The notes beneath the pieces were generated by a model, which saw nothing but the letters and a program-made list of their open reading frames with translations, did not search any database and was not told the DNA's origin. Positions 33,971 through 44,919 of a stretch of DNA of 64,000 nt are shown here, piece after piece. The translations under genes were made by a program, and so were the position numbers. How positions within the stretch are numbered: the first letter of the stretch is position 1; each line of letters begins with the position of its first letter. Source of the stretch: Plectrocnemia conspersa. Lineage: Eukaryota; Arthropoda; Insecta; Trichoptera; Polycentropodidae. The stretch lies in the NCBI GenBank assembly GCA_009617715.1, contig VTFK01000026.1:806001-870000 (forward strand), given 5' to 3'.

Positions 33971-34099
33971 TTAAATTATGCACGCTATATACACTTTAAT
34001 GCATAAGGCATTCAAGCAATGAAACTAAGTACCTATATACTACGGAAAAATATATGTCAAGTTTATTTTATACATTTAAAACATAAGGAGACATAAAAA

Positions 34100-34910
34100 T
34101 GCTCATTAAATCAGCTTTTATAAATCTAAGGAAAAGGGTTGTTAGGCTGAAGTTAAATAAAAAAACGGCTTTTTCAACTTCCGGTTAATTTGGTAAGCTC
34201 TTAGTAAGCGGATTGCAAACGCCCCTTCAGATTTTTTACCCTCGCGCAGTAACTCGGTTGGAGGGTTCCATCACCCCTTGACCGACTGAATCAGCTGAAA
34301 GACAATATTTAGACTGTCAAAAAAGAACGTATAAAAATATTTGAATCAAATCCAGATTTTTATATTAGATATAATATGAGCATATCTGATACACATAGCG
34401 TATTTCGCGTATAAACGTTTTAAATATTTAAGGGTAGCACGGTATGATTTGTGCTAGGACGTTTTCCGACTAGGATATCCCTCCCGCAATACGCTCCTGT
34501 ACCCACAATGCAAATTGCATCAGTTAAATTTATTATACGCCCCTAAATGGGATTCCAGTTTCGTGAGACGAAACGGTTGCCCCACTTGAAAATTGGGAAA
34601 CGCACACCAATTTACCGCCATGGAGCACAGTACCAAAAAAATATATACTAGAATTCGGCTCGCTGTTTAAAGCCAATGACATTTCTGGTAATGGATGGTC
34701 CAAATTACAGGTAATTGCACAACAATTGGGAGCGGTCGAGGAGAGCGCCTGTCGCAGGTGAACCCTCCCGGAAGATTTATTGGGCACCTCGGGTTAGGGT
34801 TTTATGCTTAGACTATCGCCATTCGTAACCTCAATTCTCCCATATATTACGTCAGGATATTTCTTACTTTCGCCAATGATCTATGAGTGTTATATAATCA
34901 CTCTGGCGTT
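34100..34910. promoter_or_regulatory. GC-richer island
   Basis: Mixed-composition segment. The 84-codon minus-strand frame at 34533-34787 has fairly balanced composition (for example HLRQALSSTAPNCCAITCNL) but no recognised domain and no supporting splice signals, so it is left as non-coding. Confidence 0.3.
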
Positions 34911-35055
34911 AAAGAATTTATTTTTTATTTTAAATTATATATTTAATAACTATTGAGTAATCCCAAAATAAATTTTGTTGTTTTTTTTTAATTTAATCTT
35001 TCTTTTGCCTTTGATATCTAAATACATATTTTCTTACATCTGTATTGGTGCACAT

Positions 35056-35870
35056 CTAGAATTTTTACCAAGTGAGAAATTGCATATTATACATATTTAT
35101 AAAAAAATAGCAACTACGGCCACTAAAAATATAAACATTTGTAAAGTAGTAGGCGAGGTCATTAAATATCCGTAAATATAAAGTTGGTTTAAAAAAATTC
35201 GGACGGAAAATTACGATATTTAGAATAGACTTGGATGTGGAAGACCAGCAAGGATAGACTATGATTTTCTTGCTGCAGAAATGGAAGCAAATCCTACTCA
35301 AACCATTCATTAGTTAGCAAAAAACCAAATTGATCAGAAGGCTTATAGGCTGAATATCCAAAGAGTTTCTGGATCTTGAAGCTGGCCGCCTTTTCCTGAC
35401 CGTTTGATAATCAAATTGTACGACAACAATCCTCGTAGCCGGCAATGATTATTCAAAGGTCAAGTAGCAAAACCTACCTCAAAGTTTGGTCTCTATGTAA
35501 GAAAAAATAGTTTGTGTGTATGGTAGGATTGCATTACGAAACTCTTAAACTTGGCCAAATAATAACATCCAAATAATCAGCTTAACAGTTGTGTACGAAA
35601 AAATATATAAAAGGCTTGCACTTGTCCAATAGCTTAACAACACAACAATGCATGTGCCTATGATCCGAAATAAACTTTCGATCATATTGAGGGCATTAGC
35701 TGTAAGGTTTTATCTCATTCATCTAATTTTCCACACCTTGCTTCTTCGGAGTACCACATATTTTGATCGATACAACACTGCCTAGATGAAAAAAATCAAA
35801 ATACAAACGATAGGAAATATATGGAAATATTCTACATAAAATGTGGAATAATAATGGAATTTTTAAAAAA
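35056..35870 (+). pseudogene. Mariner transposase pseudogene, most complete copy (copy 1)
   Basis: Blocks of a cecropia-like mariner transposase appear in order on the plus strand. EFLPSEKLHIIHIYKKIATT and ICKVVGEV form the first helix-turn-helix, W and FKKIRTENYDI follow, and LGCGRPARIDYDFLAAEMEA with NPTQTIH forms the linker and second helix-turn-helix. Then come LYDNNPRSRQ (usual ILYDNxxRxxQW), KPTSKFGLYVRKNSLCVWWD (usual KPxLHPKKVMxxVWWD), and LASSEYHIF with SIQHCLDE (usual LAPSDYHLFRSMQHxL). Stops and frameshifts occur throughout. The block holding the first catalytic Asp is largely deleted, the HDNARPH block reads HNNACAY (Asp to Asn), and SDYH reads SEYH (Asp to Glu). Inactive; terminal repeats not identified. 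Shares family features with the copies at 21.1, 24.6 and 60.2 kb. Confidence 0.88.
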
Positions 35871-36970
35871 TACCAAGGAGTGTGAGAAAATTATATATTT
35901 AGAATAAAATTATATTTTTATTAATAACCCTAGAAATAAAAATTTTAAAGAGATTTTTTGCTTCATTAAAAAATGATATTTATTTCGGGATTACCTGATA
36001 TATACAATAAATTATCTCTACCGGCAACTATTGTCCTTGGCCGTTTTGTTATATTATATAAAGTAAGAAAATATACAATACAATATATAGATTTAATGAT
36101 AATTAGTTTTGCAAACATCTTCTTATTATATTTAAATATTATTAACAAAACTTAAATATTTGGTTTAATATTTTTTCATTTATATTGTCACTTATGAATA
36201 AATATTTATATTAGTATTTATTATTTATTTATTTATAAGTACCATAATATATATATAGTATAGGGATTATAAGATGCACCTTTATTTCTTAATTAAAAAA
36301 CAATTAATATGAATATCATTAAAGCATAGATCTTTTACCTGTAATAATACCATCATAGTAATTTTTTCAAACATTGTTTCATATTTTTCTAAATCATATT
36401 TTAACTGAAAAACTAATATCATCTTGGCTGTTATTATTTGAGTGGTCAGCATACATCTATATCGATGTTATGGTCAGCAAGTAGAACAATATTAATCAGC
36501 GAATATTGCCATATTAGGCAGCTCTTAATGTCTTTCTATAGTTAATTAAATAAATTTGCAGCGATATAATTAATAAAATAAAATTTTGTCAAGCTGTAAA
36601 ATGTTTTTTGGTTTGTTTTTTATTTATATAGTTTAATATTAAATTCAAGTACTCCCTATAACAAAACAATTATCTAATTACAATAATACATATCTAATAT
36701 TTATATAACAATATAAATATCTAAATCACATATTATATATAAGGACTAGTCATGTTAAATATTTTATATCAATAATTATATATGTCTTTAATATGAATAA
36801 TTTATATTACTTACCCAGTAAATATTATCCTTTTTAGTTGAATTGCTAAATTTATGTGATTTATTATATCATAAACGATATAACAGATAAGATGTTTTAA
36901 ACACATAAAACTTTTAGAATTTATTTAAGTGATGTAAATTCAGGTAATAATTTTAAATGTAGTTAAATAT
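35871..36970. other. AT-rich spacer
   Basis: Extremely AT-rich, with TA runs near 36246-36258. Frames of 60 codons at 35966-36155 are open on both strands and not called. Confidence 0.55.
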
Positions 36971-37965
36971 TGATACCGTTTACATCGTAAATTCGAATCT
37001 TGCTGTACTTCTCGAAAATTCAATAATTTTATAACTCTAATGTACAAATCCTTCGAAAGCAGCATAGCGTTTAATAACCGGATACAAACATCGCGAGTGC
37101 CAACAATGGAGTGATTGATGATTTTCCACTTCAACAAAAGGCCGTTCAATGAACACTTCTTTTCACGTCCATTAGCCTCTTTGCACAAAACTCCCCTTCG
37201 TACCAACTTTAATAAAACATTTTAAAATCATCCGCAGATAAATGGATGTCGAAAAAGACGCTACTTTTAAAGTACGTCTCATAACTCTTTAATTATATAC
37301 AAATACACACTGACAATTGATCGTATTTGAATTGAGTGAAAATCGTAGTATCTCTGGGGAAATCGCGCTTCTGCATTAAACGTCTCGAGTAACGTATCTC
37401 TTCCAGCTGTCAATTGAATCTAATCTATAACGTAGCATAGTTTGTTTTAGATATATTTATTTCAAAGTCAAAGGGATTACGTTGAGGCTACAATTTTAAC
37501 AAGAAAAGACGCGAGTTCAACGTTACGGGCGGCGGCTTCTTTGGCGAGGAAAAGAGGCGAGTCTCGCTGGGGGTAAAAAGAAGGCCACTGCATTATTTAC
37601 AATGACAAAGCGAAATTCTGAATTCCATTTGTAAGATAAGGCCACGCAGCAGCGGAGCAGAGCCGGTTTTACGGCGGAAAAAACAACGTGCCCCCTCTGT
37701 GTAACAGTGAGAAGAGAAGCAGACAACTCTTTGAACGGCGGGGGTGTGAATGGATACGGCGTTGATAAAAATCTTCCTTGTCGAAATGTAATGCATTGCC
37801 TATAAATCAACGCTCGCCTTCGATTATGTTTCGAAATTTCATATTTTTCCAAGTTTTTTATTCTTCCTTTGAGGGGCGCGTAATACGCCTGAGAGCTTTT
37901 GACTTTAGCGGCTTTTTCGCTGAGCTGCGGTGTTGTTATGAATTTAGATACATTGTATAAATTTT
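36971..37965. promoter_or_regulatory. GC-richer island
   Basis: Mixed composition peaking near 37500-37780. Overlapping minus-strand frames of 109 and 67 codons in different registers and a plus-strand frame cover the same bases. TTCGAATC near 37000 is an isolated B-box-like word. Candidate regulatory DNA. Confidence 0.35.
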
Positions 37966-38879
37966 TCTTTTACATATAAAAAGATTTTTTTTTTAATAAA
38001 GAAAACCAAGTATTTAAAAATTACTTAATCGAATTAAATCATTAAATGAAATTGTTTAATGTTATCCAAGGGGCTCAAATATTTATTACCACTAATATAT
38101 TTTTTAAATATTTTAAATTGAAGTATGTGTAATTTATTTTATTTGACCATAGTTTAGGGGTGCTTTTGTGCTTTTATGTATTTATGTGCTTTTATTTCAA
38201 AATAATTAATATATTAACAAATAATTAAAATCCATATTGTTAAAAAAATATTTACACTGATGATATAATGGTTAGTTAATAATTAAAAAAAAATAGTTTT
38301 TGATAAATTATGAAAAAAGCTCCAATATAATCCATTATTATTCGAAGTAAAATATATGTTTTTGGTACACAAATATTTGAAAGTCAATTATATGAAGCAA
38401 TTTTGTCTAGAAATAGTATATTTTCGTCCTTTATTAAATTTTCAACATTTAATCAAGATATAATTAACAATGAATTTTATAACACACCATATTATATTAA
38501 ATAGTAATTAGCTATACAACCGACTCGATAAATGCAGGCCGTTACTTATTAATATTTATAAAAAATAGATTATTACAAAAATATAAATCGTCTAATATTA
38601 TAATTGAGAACAAAAAGCAAATTTTAAAAACGGGAAATATACTGTGTGTGTTATTTTAATTTATTGCTATATTATTAATGTATCAATTTAATTTTTTCAA
38701 GCAGCATTTTTACCAGTTACATATAGTATTTTATATATTTATTGTATTAAATGTATATAAAATAAAGTCTAAATAAAAATTCCTTAATTTGCTTACATTC
38801 TGTTTTAAAACAGTTTTAATTCTAGTAAATCAAATAAATCGATTACTTATTGACAAGAGCTTTCAGAGCCAATTTTGAA
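37966..38879. other. AT-rich spacer
   Basis: AT-rich sequence; nothing recognised. Confidence 0.55.
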
Positions 38880-39245
38880 TTATGAAACTAACTAGAGCAT
38901 GTCAAGTGATAAATACACGGGGAAATATTATAATAAAGTCCAGGTAGCATCTGGCGAGCATAGTTGTTAAGTACATTAATGTCTCGTAGCGGGTCGTGGG
39001 TGCAGCAAGTGTGATTGGAAGGGCGGGCCAAAGGGCATAAGGTTGTTGTGGAGGTCCGGCGGCCCCCGCAATTACCCCGACCTCTTCCGTCGCCGGTAAT
39101 AGAGAAATATGACCGGCAAGAACAGCCATTTACGAGTGTTTGGCAAATGTTGGCCGGCCGATGTCCGTCCATGATATGCTGGGTACAACCGAGCTCGGTC
39201 GGCAAACGGATGAAAATTTTAATATACGTGTGTAACTGCTGAGAT
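38880..39245. promoter_or_regulatory. GC-rich island
   Basis: GC peak near 39000-39190. Frames of 75-105 codons are open on both strands over the same bases, so none is called. Candidate regulatory DNA. Confidence 0.35.
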
Positions 39246-39689
39246 GCGACATATTTGTATAAAGTGTATTGTTCTTTCTATTTATGATATACTATTAAGT
39301 AATCATAATTTCTTTTTATTATTCATTCAATACTCATTACTAACCAATATGTTTGGTTTTGTGTTAAACACTTATAAGCCAATTAAATATATTACATTAT
39401 GTTTAATACCTTTAAATGATCTGATTAACTCGATTAAAAATAATTTTAATATATAGTTTTACTGTATATTAATTACAAAGTATATATTCAGGACTATAAC
39501 TCATAGCATATATATTCTTTTAACATTTTCTGCGGCAAATTTGTAACATATTATCTTATTTAAAATTGATCAACTGCAAACATTATTAAATTTAAATTAG
39601 GTAAAGACAAAATTGCTTTACTTTACTTATTTGCTCGCTGCTTTAAGGTTAAAAAAATATTATTATTCTCATGATTAAAAATCTATGCA
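39246..39689. other. AT-rich spacer
   Basis: AT-rich sequence. The plus-strand 70-codon frame at 39244-39456 is low-complexity and hydrophobic and not called. Confidence 0.5.
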
Positions 39690-40240
39690 GTAAAAGTGGA
39701 CATAGGGGTTTTTATTTGCAAAAATCGACTCGCTCAAAAGCGCCTTGGACGAGCGAACGAGCCGGCAGCATAGCAGGGGCGAATATTTATTCTTTCGTGA
39801 ATATCGCAATTGTTTGAGATTATTAACAATTCAGGAAGCAATCGGGGGATTAGGGGCTGATTTACAGTGCATTTGCCGTCGAGGGTGGAACGAGACGGCG
39901 GTCGTATGACGTTACACAAAAGACGAGGATACGAATAGGCGGATTAATCTTCGGACGATGCTGTAAGCAAAATTTGTTTGAAAACATTCTCCTCCTGTCT
40001 GTACATTCGCTTTTTTTTCAATCTCGTACTATTCCGGCACTCGTTAAACTTTCACGAATGCACTCATCTTTGATTGGGCTCAATGGTGCCTGAGCGATTG
40101 TGCACACTCTCTGCAAAATTCTCCCGACGGCGGGGTTTTATAACGAGCGATGCGATTCAACGTTTATTTAAGAACTTTGCTAGTCAGTTCGTTCTTGTAA
40201 ATCGACACCGTTATTTTTCTTTTATTACTGCTTTTTTACC
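39690..40240. promoter_or_regulatory. GC-richer island
   Basis: Mixed-composition segment including GAGCGAACGAGCCGGCAGCA near 39751 and a second peak near 40090-40150. No unique reading frame and no recognised element. Confidence 0.3.
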
Positions 40241-41206
40241 AACGAGTTAAAGCGATATTTCACTATTTTTGTTGATAATTCACAAAAAGACTCCACAAAA
40301 AAAATGTATTACGATGAAAATATCGAAGTAAAAAGTTTTTATCCACAATAGCGCAGTGATTAAATGTTTTGTATAAGAGGTTTCAAACTTTAAAATAAAA
40401 TAAGAAATAATAATATACTTAACATAAGAGACTATTAAAATTGTTATCGCATCCAAAACTTTCTTGATTTTTTTTTTAAAATATACTTTAAAATTATGTA
40501 TAATGTATTTTATTTTTACTTATTATTATAAGTTTTATTTAAAAAAATTTGGTATTTGCTACTAAACTTGCTATTTTAATAATATGAAAGCTCTTTATAA
40601 ATATGTAGTTTTGGTAGCATATTTGCCAAAATATAAGCAATTAGAATTTGAAATGTGAGTTTCGAATTTAAAATTCATAATTATAATCTAAATATAAAAA
40701 TAACGTTTTATGGTATAAATTTGCCGTTTTAATTTAAATTTAATTATTGTATCATATAATATTTTAATCAATGATTTTTAAGTATTTTCTCAAAGCAGTG
40801 TCGAAAAAAACCCATGAATTTTGCAGAGATTTAATAAAAAAATAATGTTAGAATCAAATAAGTCAGAGGTATAGTTTTACATTAAAAATGGTACTATGGG
40901 GCAACAATAATATTCATATTTATAAATATAAGAGTAACATATTTCAATCTCAAAAAACTTATTTTTTTGTAAAACATTTATTTTACAAACGTACCATTAT
41001 TTACTGATTATTAATTGCAACTTAAGAATATAAAATAAAACTTTAATAGCTATAATTTAAGGTTGGGGGGAAATAGAAAGCTTTTTACAAATTAGGTGAA
41101 AGAAAAAAATATATAAAACGTTTAAGATCTAAAGCAATTTATATAAATATTAGCACTGTTCATTATTATATTCGTAAACTGCAATTAAGAAAATACTGTT
41201 AAAATC
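40241..41206. other. AT-rich spacer
   Basis: AT-rich sequence; nothing recognised. Confidence 0.55.
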
Positions 41207-41266
41207 CATTTTTTGTAAGCTTGTTGTGTTACTGCTACTGTTACACAGAAAGCTTACAAGAAAATG
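41207..41266. ncRNA. Candidate microRNA-like hairpin
   Basis: CATTTT plus TTGTAAGCTT (41207-41222) pairs with AAGCTTACAA, one bulged G, then AAAATG (41250-41266). After a 3-by-3 internal loop, GTGT (41226-41229) pairs with ACAC (41243-41246), giving a 60-base imperfect stem-loop with a 13-base terminal loop. This size and imperfection resemble an animal microRNA precursor better than the perfect hairpins elsewhere in the window. No arm matches a mature microRNA I recognise, so it may be chance or a decayed inverted repeat. Confidence 0.3.
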
Positions 41267-41549
41267 CAATTTAATTTAACTATTTAAATAATAATATAAA
41301 AAAATAAATAAAAAATACCTTTGTATAATAGAGCGCTAAACTTCAAATTGCTTAATATTATATATTTAATCATTATAATATTTTTTTCATGAAATAAAAA
41401 AATAATATTCATAAAACTGCAATCAATGCGTAATTTACCATTTACTTTTAATTTCATTATATAATTATATTGTTTAATTACTCAATTAAAATATATTGAG
41501 GTGTATGGTATTTAAGAACAAATCTTGATATAGCTTGAAATTGGCTTGC
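41267..41549. other. AT-rich spacer
   Basis: AT-rich sequence; nothing recognised. Confidence 0.5.
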
Positions 41550-42380
41550 ATTTTGCTCACCCCTATTCTGTAAAGTGCAAAGTTCATCTCGTTCTCGCCC
41601 TCTTTCTGCTGGCGCGGCTTGCTCGACTGACGATGATTAGGAAATGTTATTTTTAACAAAAACTCATTATGATCTTCGCCAGCTCAAAAAGACAATCGAA
41701 AGAGCTCGGAACAAAAGTTCTAATTATGAAAACTCACAGTGCACGATGGCTACGGCCTCGTCTAGCTGGCTCCGGCTTTTAAGTGTCATAATGGAGCCTT
41801 TGTGACTCGGCAAAAAAGATTTTCATTTCACTTTAATCCCTCATAAAGAGCAGATATTTTAATGTGAAACAGATTTGAGATTTCTTTATTGAATATTCTA
41901 TTTAATAATATCTCACTAGCCATACATTCAATAACTTTCGCTTTGATTTTCATAATAAACACTTTTGACCTCGAAGCGTCTTTTATTATTAAGAACTTCA
42001 TAAACAATTATCTCGATAGCACTCTAGGCAAATTTAATTTAAAACTTTTGTAGAATCGGCAGATAAATGCTTAATAGTTAAATTAGTTAAATTTTGAAAC
42101 ATATTTATCCGTAGTACTCGTTAAATAAAATCATAAATCACATTATGTCAAGTGTATTAATAAATTATGCGAGTGCAATTTATATTATAAAATAATATAA
42201 TATCTACATACACCGAGTGCGATAAAAATATTAACAAAAACTTTTTCGCGTAGATATAAATCAAAGCGATTGTTCGAAACGATTCGCTCGGAAATAACAA
42301 CCTAACGCGCACACGTATATTCTGTATCGCTTTAAAACTTTTCGCGTGATTTATTATTTTGTTTTAAAAAATAAAGTTGG
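41550..42380. promoter_or_regulatory. Moderately GC-richer island
   Basis: Mixed-composition DNA with its peak near 41570-41810. No unique frame or named motif could be supported. Confidence 0.3.
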
Positions 42381-42432
42381 CAACCTATTGATACTGCATA
42401 TATAATATCAATCGTTAAAAGCTGGTTCATAA

Positions 42433-42522
42433 GGATACCTGGATGAAGTCCAAGACGCAGGCGATATTCAGCTCAAGGACGACCGGTTCATTAAAAAGTG
42501 GTTCTTCATGAAATCGCTTTGA
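42433..42522 (+). CDS. Short protein-like reading frame, possible exon or gene fragment
   Basis: After an in-frame TAA at 42430-42432, a plus-strand frame encodes GYLDEVQDAGDIQLKDDRFI then KKWFFMKSL and TGA at 42520-42522. Codons are strikingly biased to GTC, GAC, GGC, CTC, AAG, CGG and TTC, unlike the AT-rich flanks. The DRFIKKWFFMKS portion has some resemblance to the DPRxxxWxxMxSP segment at the start of ELO fatty-acid elongases, with the proline missing, but this rests on a dozen residues. There is no ATG start and the acceptor-like CATAAG just upstream is poor. It may be a decayed exon or retrocopy fragment. Confidence 0.3.
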   Translation, partial: GYLDEVQDAGDIQLKDDRFIKKWFFMKSL

Positions 42523-43089
42523 ATTATTTGTTATGAGATTCGTTAAACAATCCGAACGAAGATATTCAGCGAGAGGTGATTGTGGTTGAGGATTAAAAAA
42601 AATACATTATTCTATTATATTTATGTATATATACCATCTCTTTCTTAACCATGTTATATATTTTATCACTATCGGTAGGCTTTAATGGACCAACAACACG
42701 GTTTTCGTGGTATGAGTATTGCAGATAGATCCAATTTTGTCCTGCTACTGTTCCTTTTCTTTATCAATGACCTATGAGAAAAACTATATGAATATTTATA
42801 CAAATTTAGATTCAGCTTAATTATGGGCTTGAACTGTTATGGTCGATCAAAAACAAACTGCCTTTTAGAATCGCTGATATATACATACATAAAGTTAAAG
42901 CATTAAAATTGAGAACTTAGAAGTGTTGTTCAAGTGTAAGGATATTTAATACGCAGCATACAAAGTTTGCGATAGAGCGTCAAAGATGTTCAGTAACTTT
43001 GATAATTTATCAGTGATTTACGCTTTGTAAGATACGTTAATTAATAAAACTGCCAAATTACGAATAATGGTAATATTTTTAATATATGA
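42523..43089. other. Mostly AT-rich spacer
   Basis: Mixed to AT-rich sequence without a recognised gene or repeat. Confidence 0.45.
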
Positions 43090-43870
43090 ATAAATATTGT
43101 TGTGATTGAGTTGTTCTTTAAATAAGGTTGCGTTAAAAATATACCATAGACGAACTACAATAGTTCGATCAAAAGCATATCTCTATCATCAATCGCCCGT
43201 AAAACGAGGCCAACGGCGTATCATTGTCACGATGTCTCCTGACATATTTGGGTCGGAGTACAAAGGCTGTGTAAACGATCGATCAGATTTCGTGCATAGT
43301 ATAATTCTAATTAAGTCACGATACATCCACACAAACAGAGCGAGCTTTCTTTCAGATCGGTCGTAAAAGCTCCCCGAGCATGCAAGTGCCGCTTCGAAAA
43401 ACGCAATTGTTGCGTCAGCGCGATTTTATATTCTGTACGAAAATTTACAATACGTACCTATCGTCCGAGCCGAGAGTGTCGAAACAAGGAAACTTTTATT
43501 TTTATGCGCCCTCGGAGGTGTTCTGGGCCGTACCATAAAAGGATGGGATCGTTCTCGGCGCTACTGGAAGGAACGAATACCCGAATGGGTACGTCTGACC
43601 GGTCGTGTTTTATGAGAAGAATATCTTGAGTGGTCTAAGGCAGATAAACGTTGGACGTGCTTCCGAGATGAGATCTCTCTCGTCTCGTGTAATATTTGCC
43701 AAAGCTCCATTCGTATTTCGAAGGTGAACGCGCCTCTTTGACGGCCAATTTCAAAGCTAACAAGAAACTCTAATTTGCAAACAACGTTGTTAGACATAAT
43801 AAAATTTAGCTAGTCGACATGTAAACATTTTACAGCGTCTGGTCACGAAAGTGTAGTGTACATTTTATAC
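43090..43870. promoter_or_regulatory. GC-richer island
   Basis: Mixed-composition DNA with its peak near 43370-43740. Frames at 43106-43366 (plus) and 43561-43797 (minus) have balanced composition but no recognised domain and no splice or start context, so they are not called. Confidence 0.3.
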
Positions 43871-44384
43871 TTTCAATAAAATAAACATTTTCTGTTCCCA
43901 TGATCTCATTAAAAATAAAATACAGTTAATTTTATTACAATCGTAGTTAAAAGAGATCAGTAATAAGTTTATTTTGCAGACGATGTACAAGAGCAATAGC
44001 GCAATGAATAATTTATTTTGATATCAAACATGAGTTCTTTAATTTGATTATCGACGGTAAAGATTAAATAAAACTTAAAGCAATATATGTAGTATATAAA
44101 AATATTATTTTAATTATTAAAAATATCTGTAATTGTCATATTTCATTCCCGCACATTCAGTCATACGGTATTAAAAGCATTAAAATACAATATGCCTATC
44201 CATTTTTCAAAAAAATTATCTCACCACGCAAGTTTTTTAGAAAATAGATAAGCATAGTCAAGAATATATATTATAGATATTTTTATCTTATTGATGAACA
44301 GAGCTGGTTGATCGTTAAGAGAACACACTTCAATAGGATAATTATTTATTTTAATGAATGCAAATAATCGAAAACCCAAAACGT
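43871..44384. other. AT-rich spacer
   Basis: AT-rich sequence; nothing recognised. Confidence 0.5.
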
Positions 44385-44850
44385 TTACTTCGATTGATTA
44401 CAAAGCATCGAGTTACAAAATAATTTCGAGCTCCCATATTTACCCGAATCGTAGATAAAATTGTCAATAACAGATATTGCTATTTTACATTTTTCATATT
44501 TCGACTAATATAATATATATTATAGATTAAAAAAACATTGGATTAATGATAAAACATGTTTTAAGTTTGCCGACAGATAAATTATATGATGATCTGCAGA
44601 TTCTAATAGTAACATAATTCTTAGATTACCAAAGCAAAGATAAGGCTGATTAGAGCCGTAAAGATTTTTTGGCCATTCAATTACTTCTGAACTCCATTAA
44701 AATCTTTTAAGAAAGCATGCATATTTTTAACATCTGGCACGGGCCCACATTTTATGCAGCGGTATAAAAAATGCATCAGTTATGAAGCATTTAAAAATAT
44801 TTGTACAAATTTATTTTTTAACAAAAATAGGCCTTATGAAAATTATCGAC
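44385..44850 (+). repeat. Unclassified dispersed repeat (family R3), copy B
   Basis: Longest copy of the family. It starts with GATTGATTACAAAGCATCGA, shares the exact 31-base block at 44624-44654 with copy A, and continues with CATTTTATGCAGCGGTATAA, matched in copies A and C. A hAT element begins only about 70 bases beyond it, so the transposon may have entered the repeat or its flank. Confidence 0.6.
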
Positions 44851-44919
44851 AAATCAGAAAATTTCTCCAAAAATGAAGATTCTTGATTGAGCATTTTTTC
44901 GAAAAGCAACACTGCCTAA

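Noticed and set aside
34930..34980. Possible left terminal repeat of the 35 kb mariner
   Set aside because: No matching inverted end could be found on the right side.
36995..37012. AATTCGAATCTTGC, another B-box-like word
   Set aside because: No convincing A box or cloverleaf; isolated match.
37523..37852. 109-codon minus-strand frame
   Set aside because: Overlapped by another minus-strand register and a plus-strand frame; composition follows the island and not a protein.
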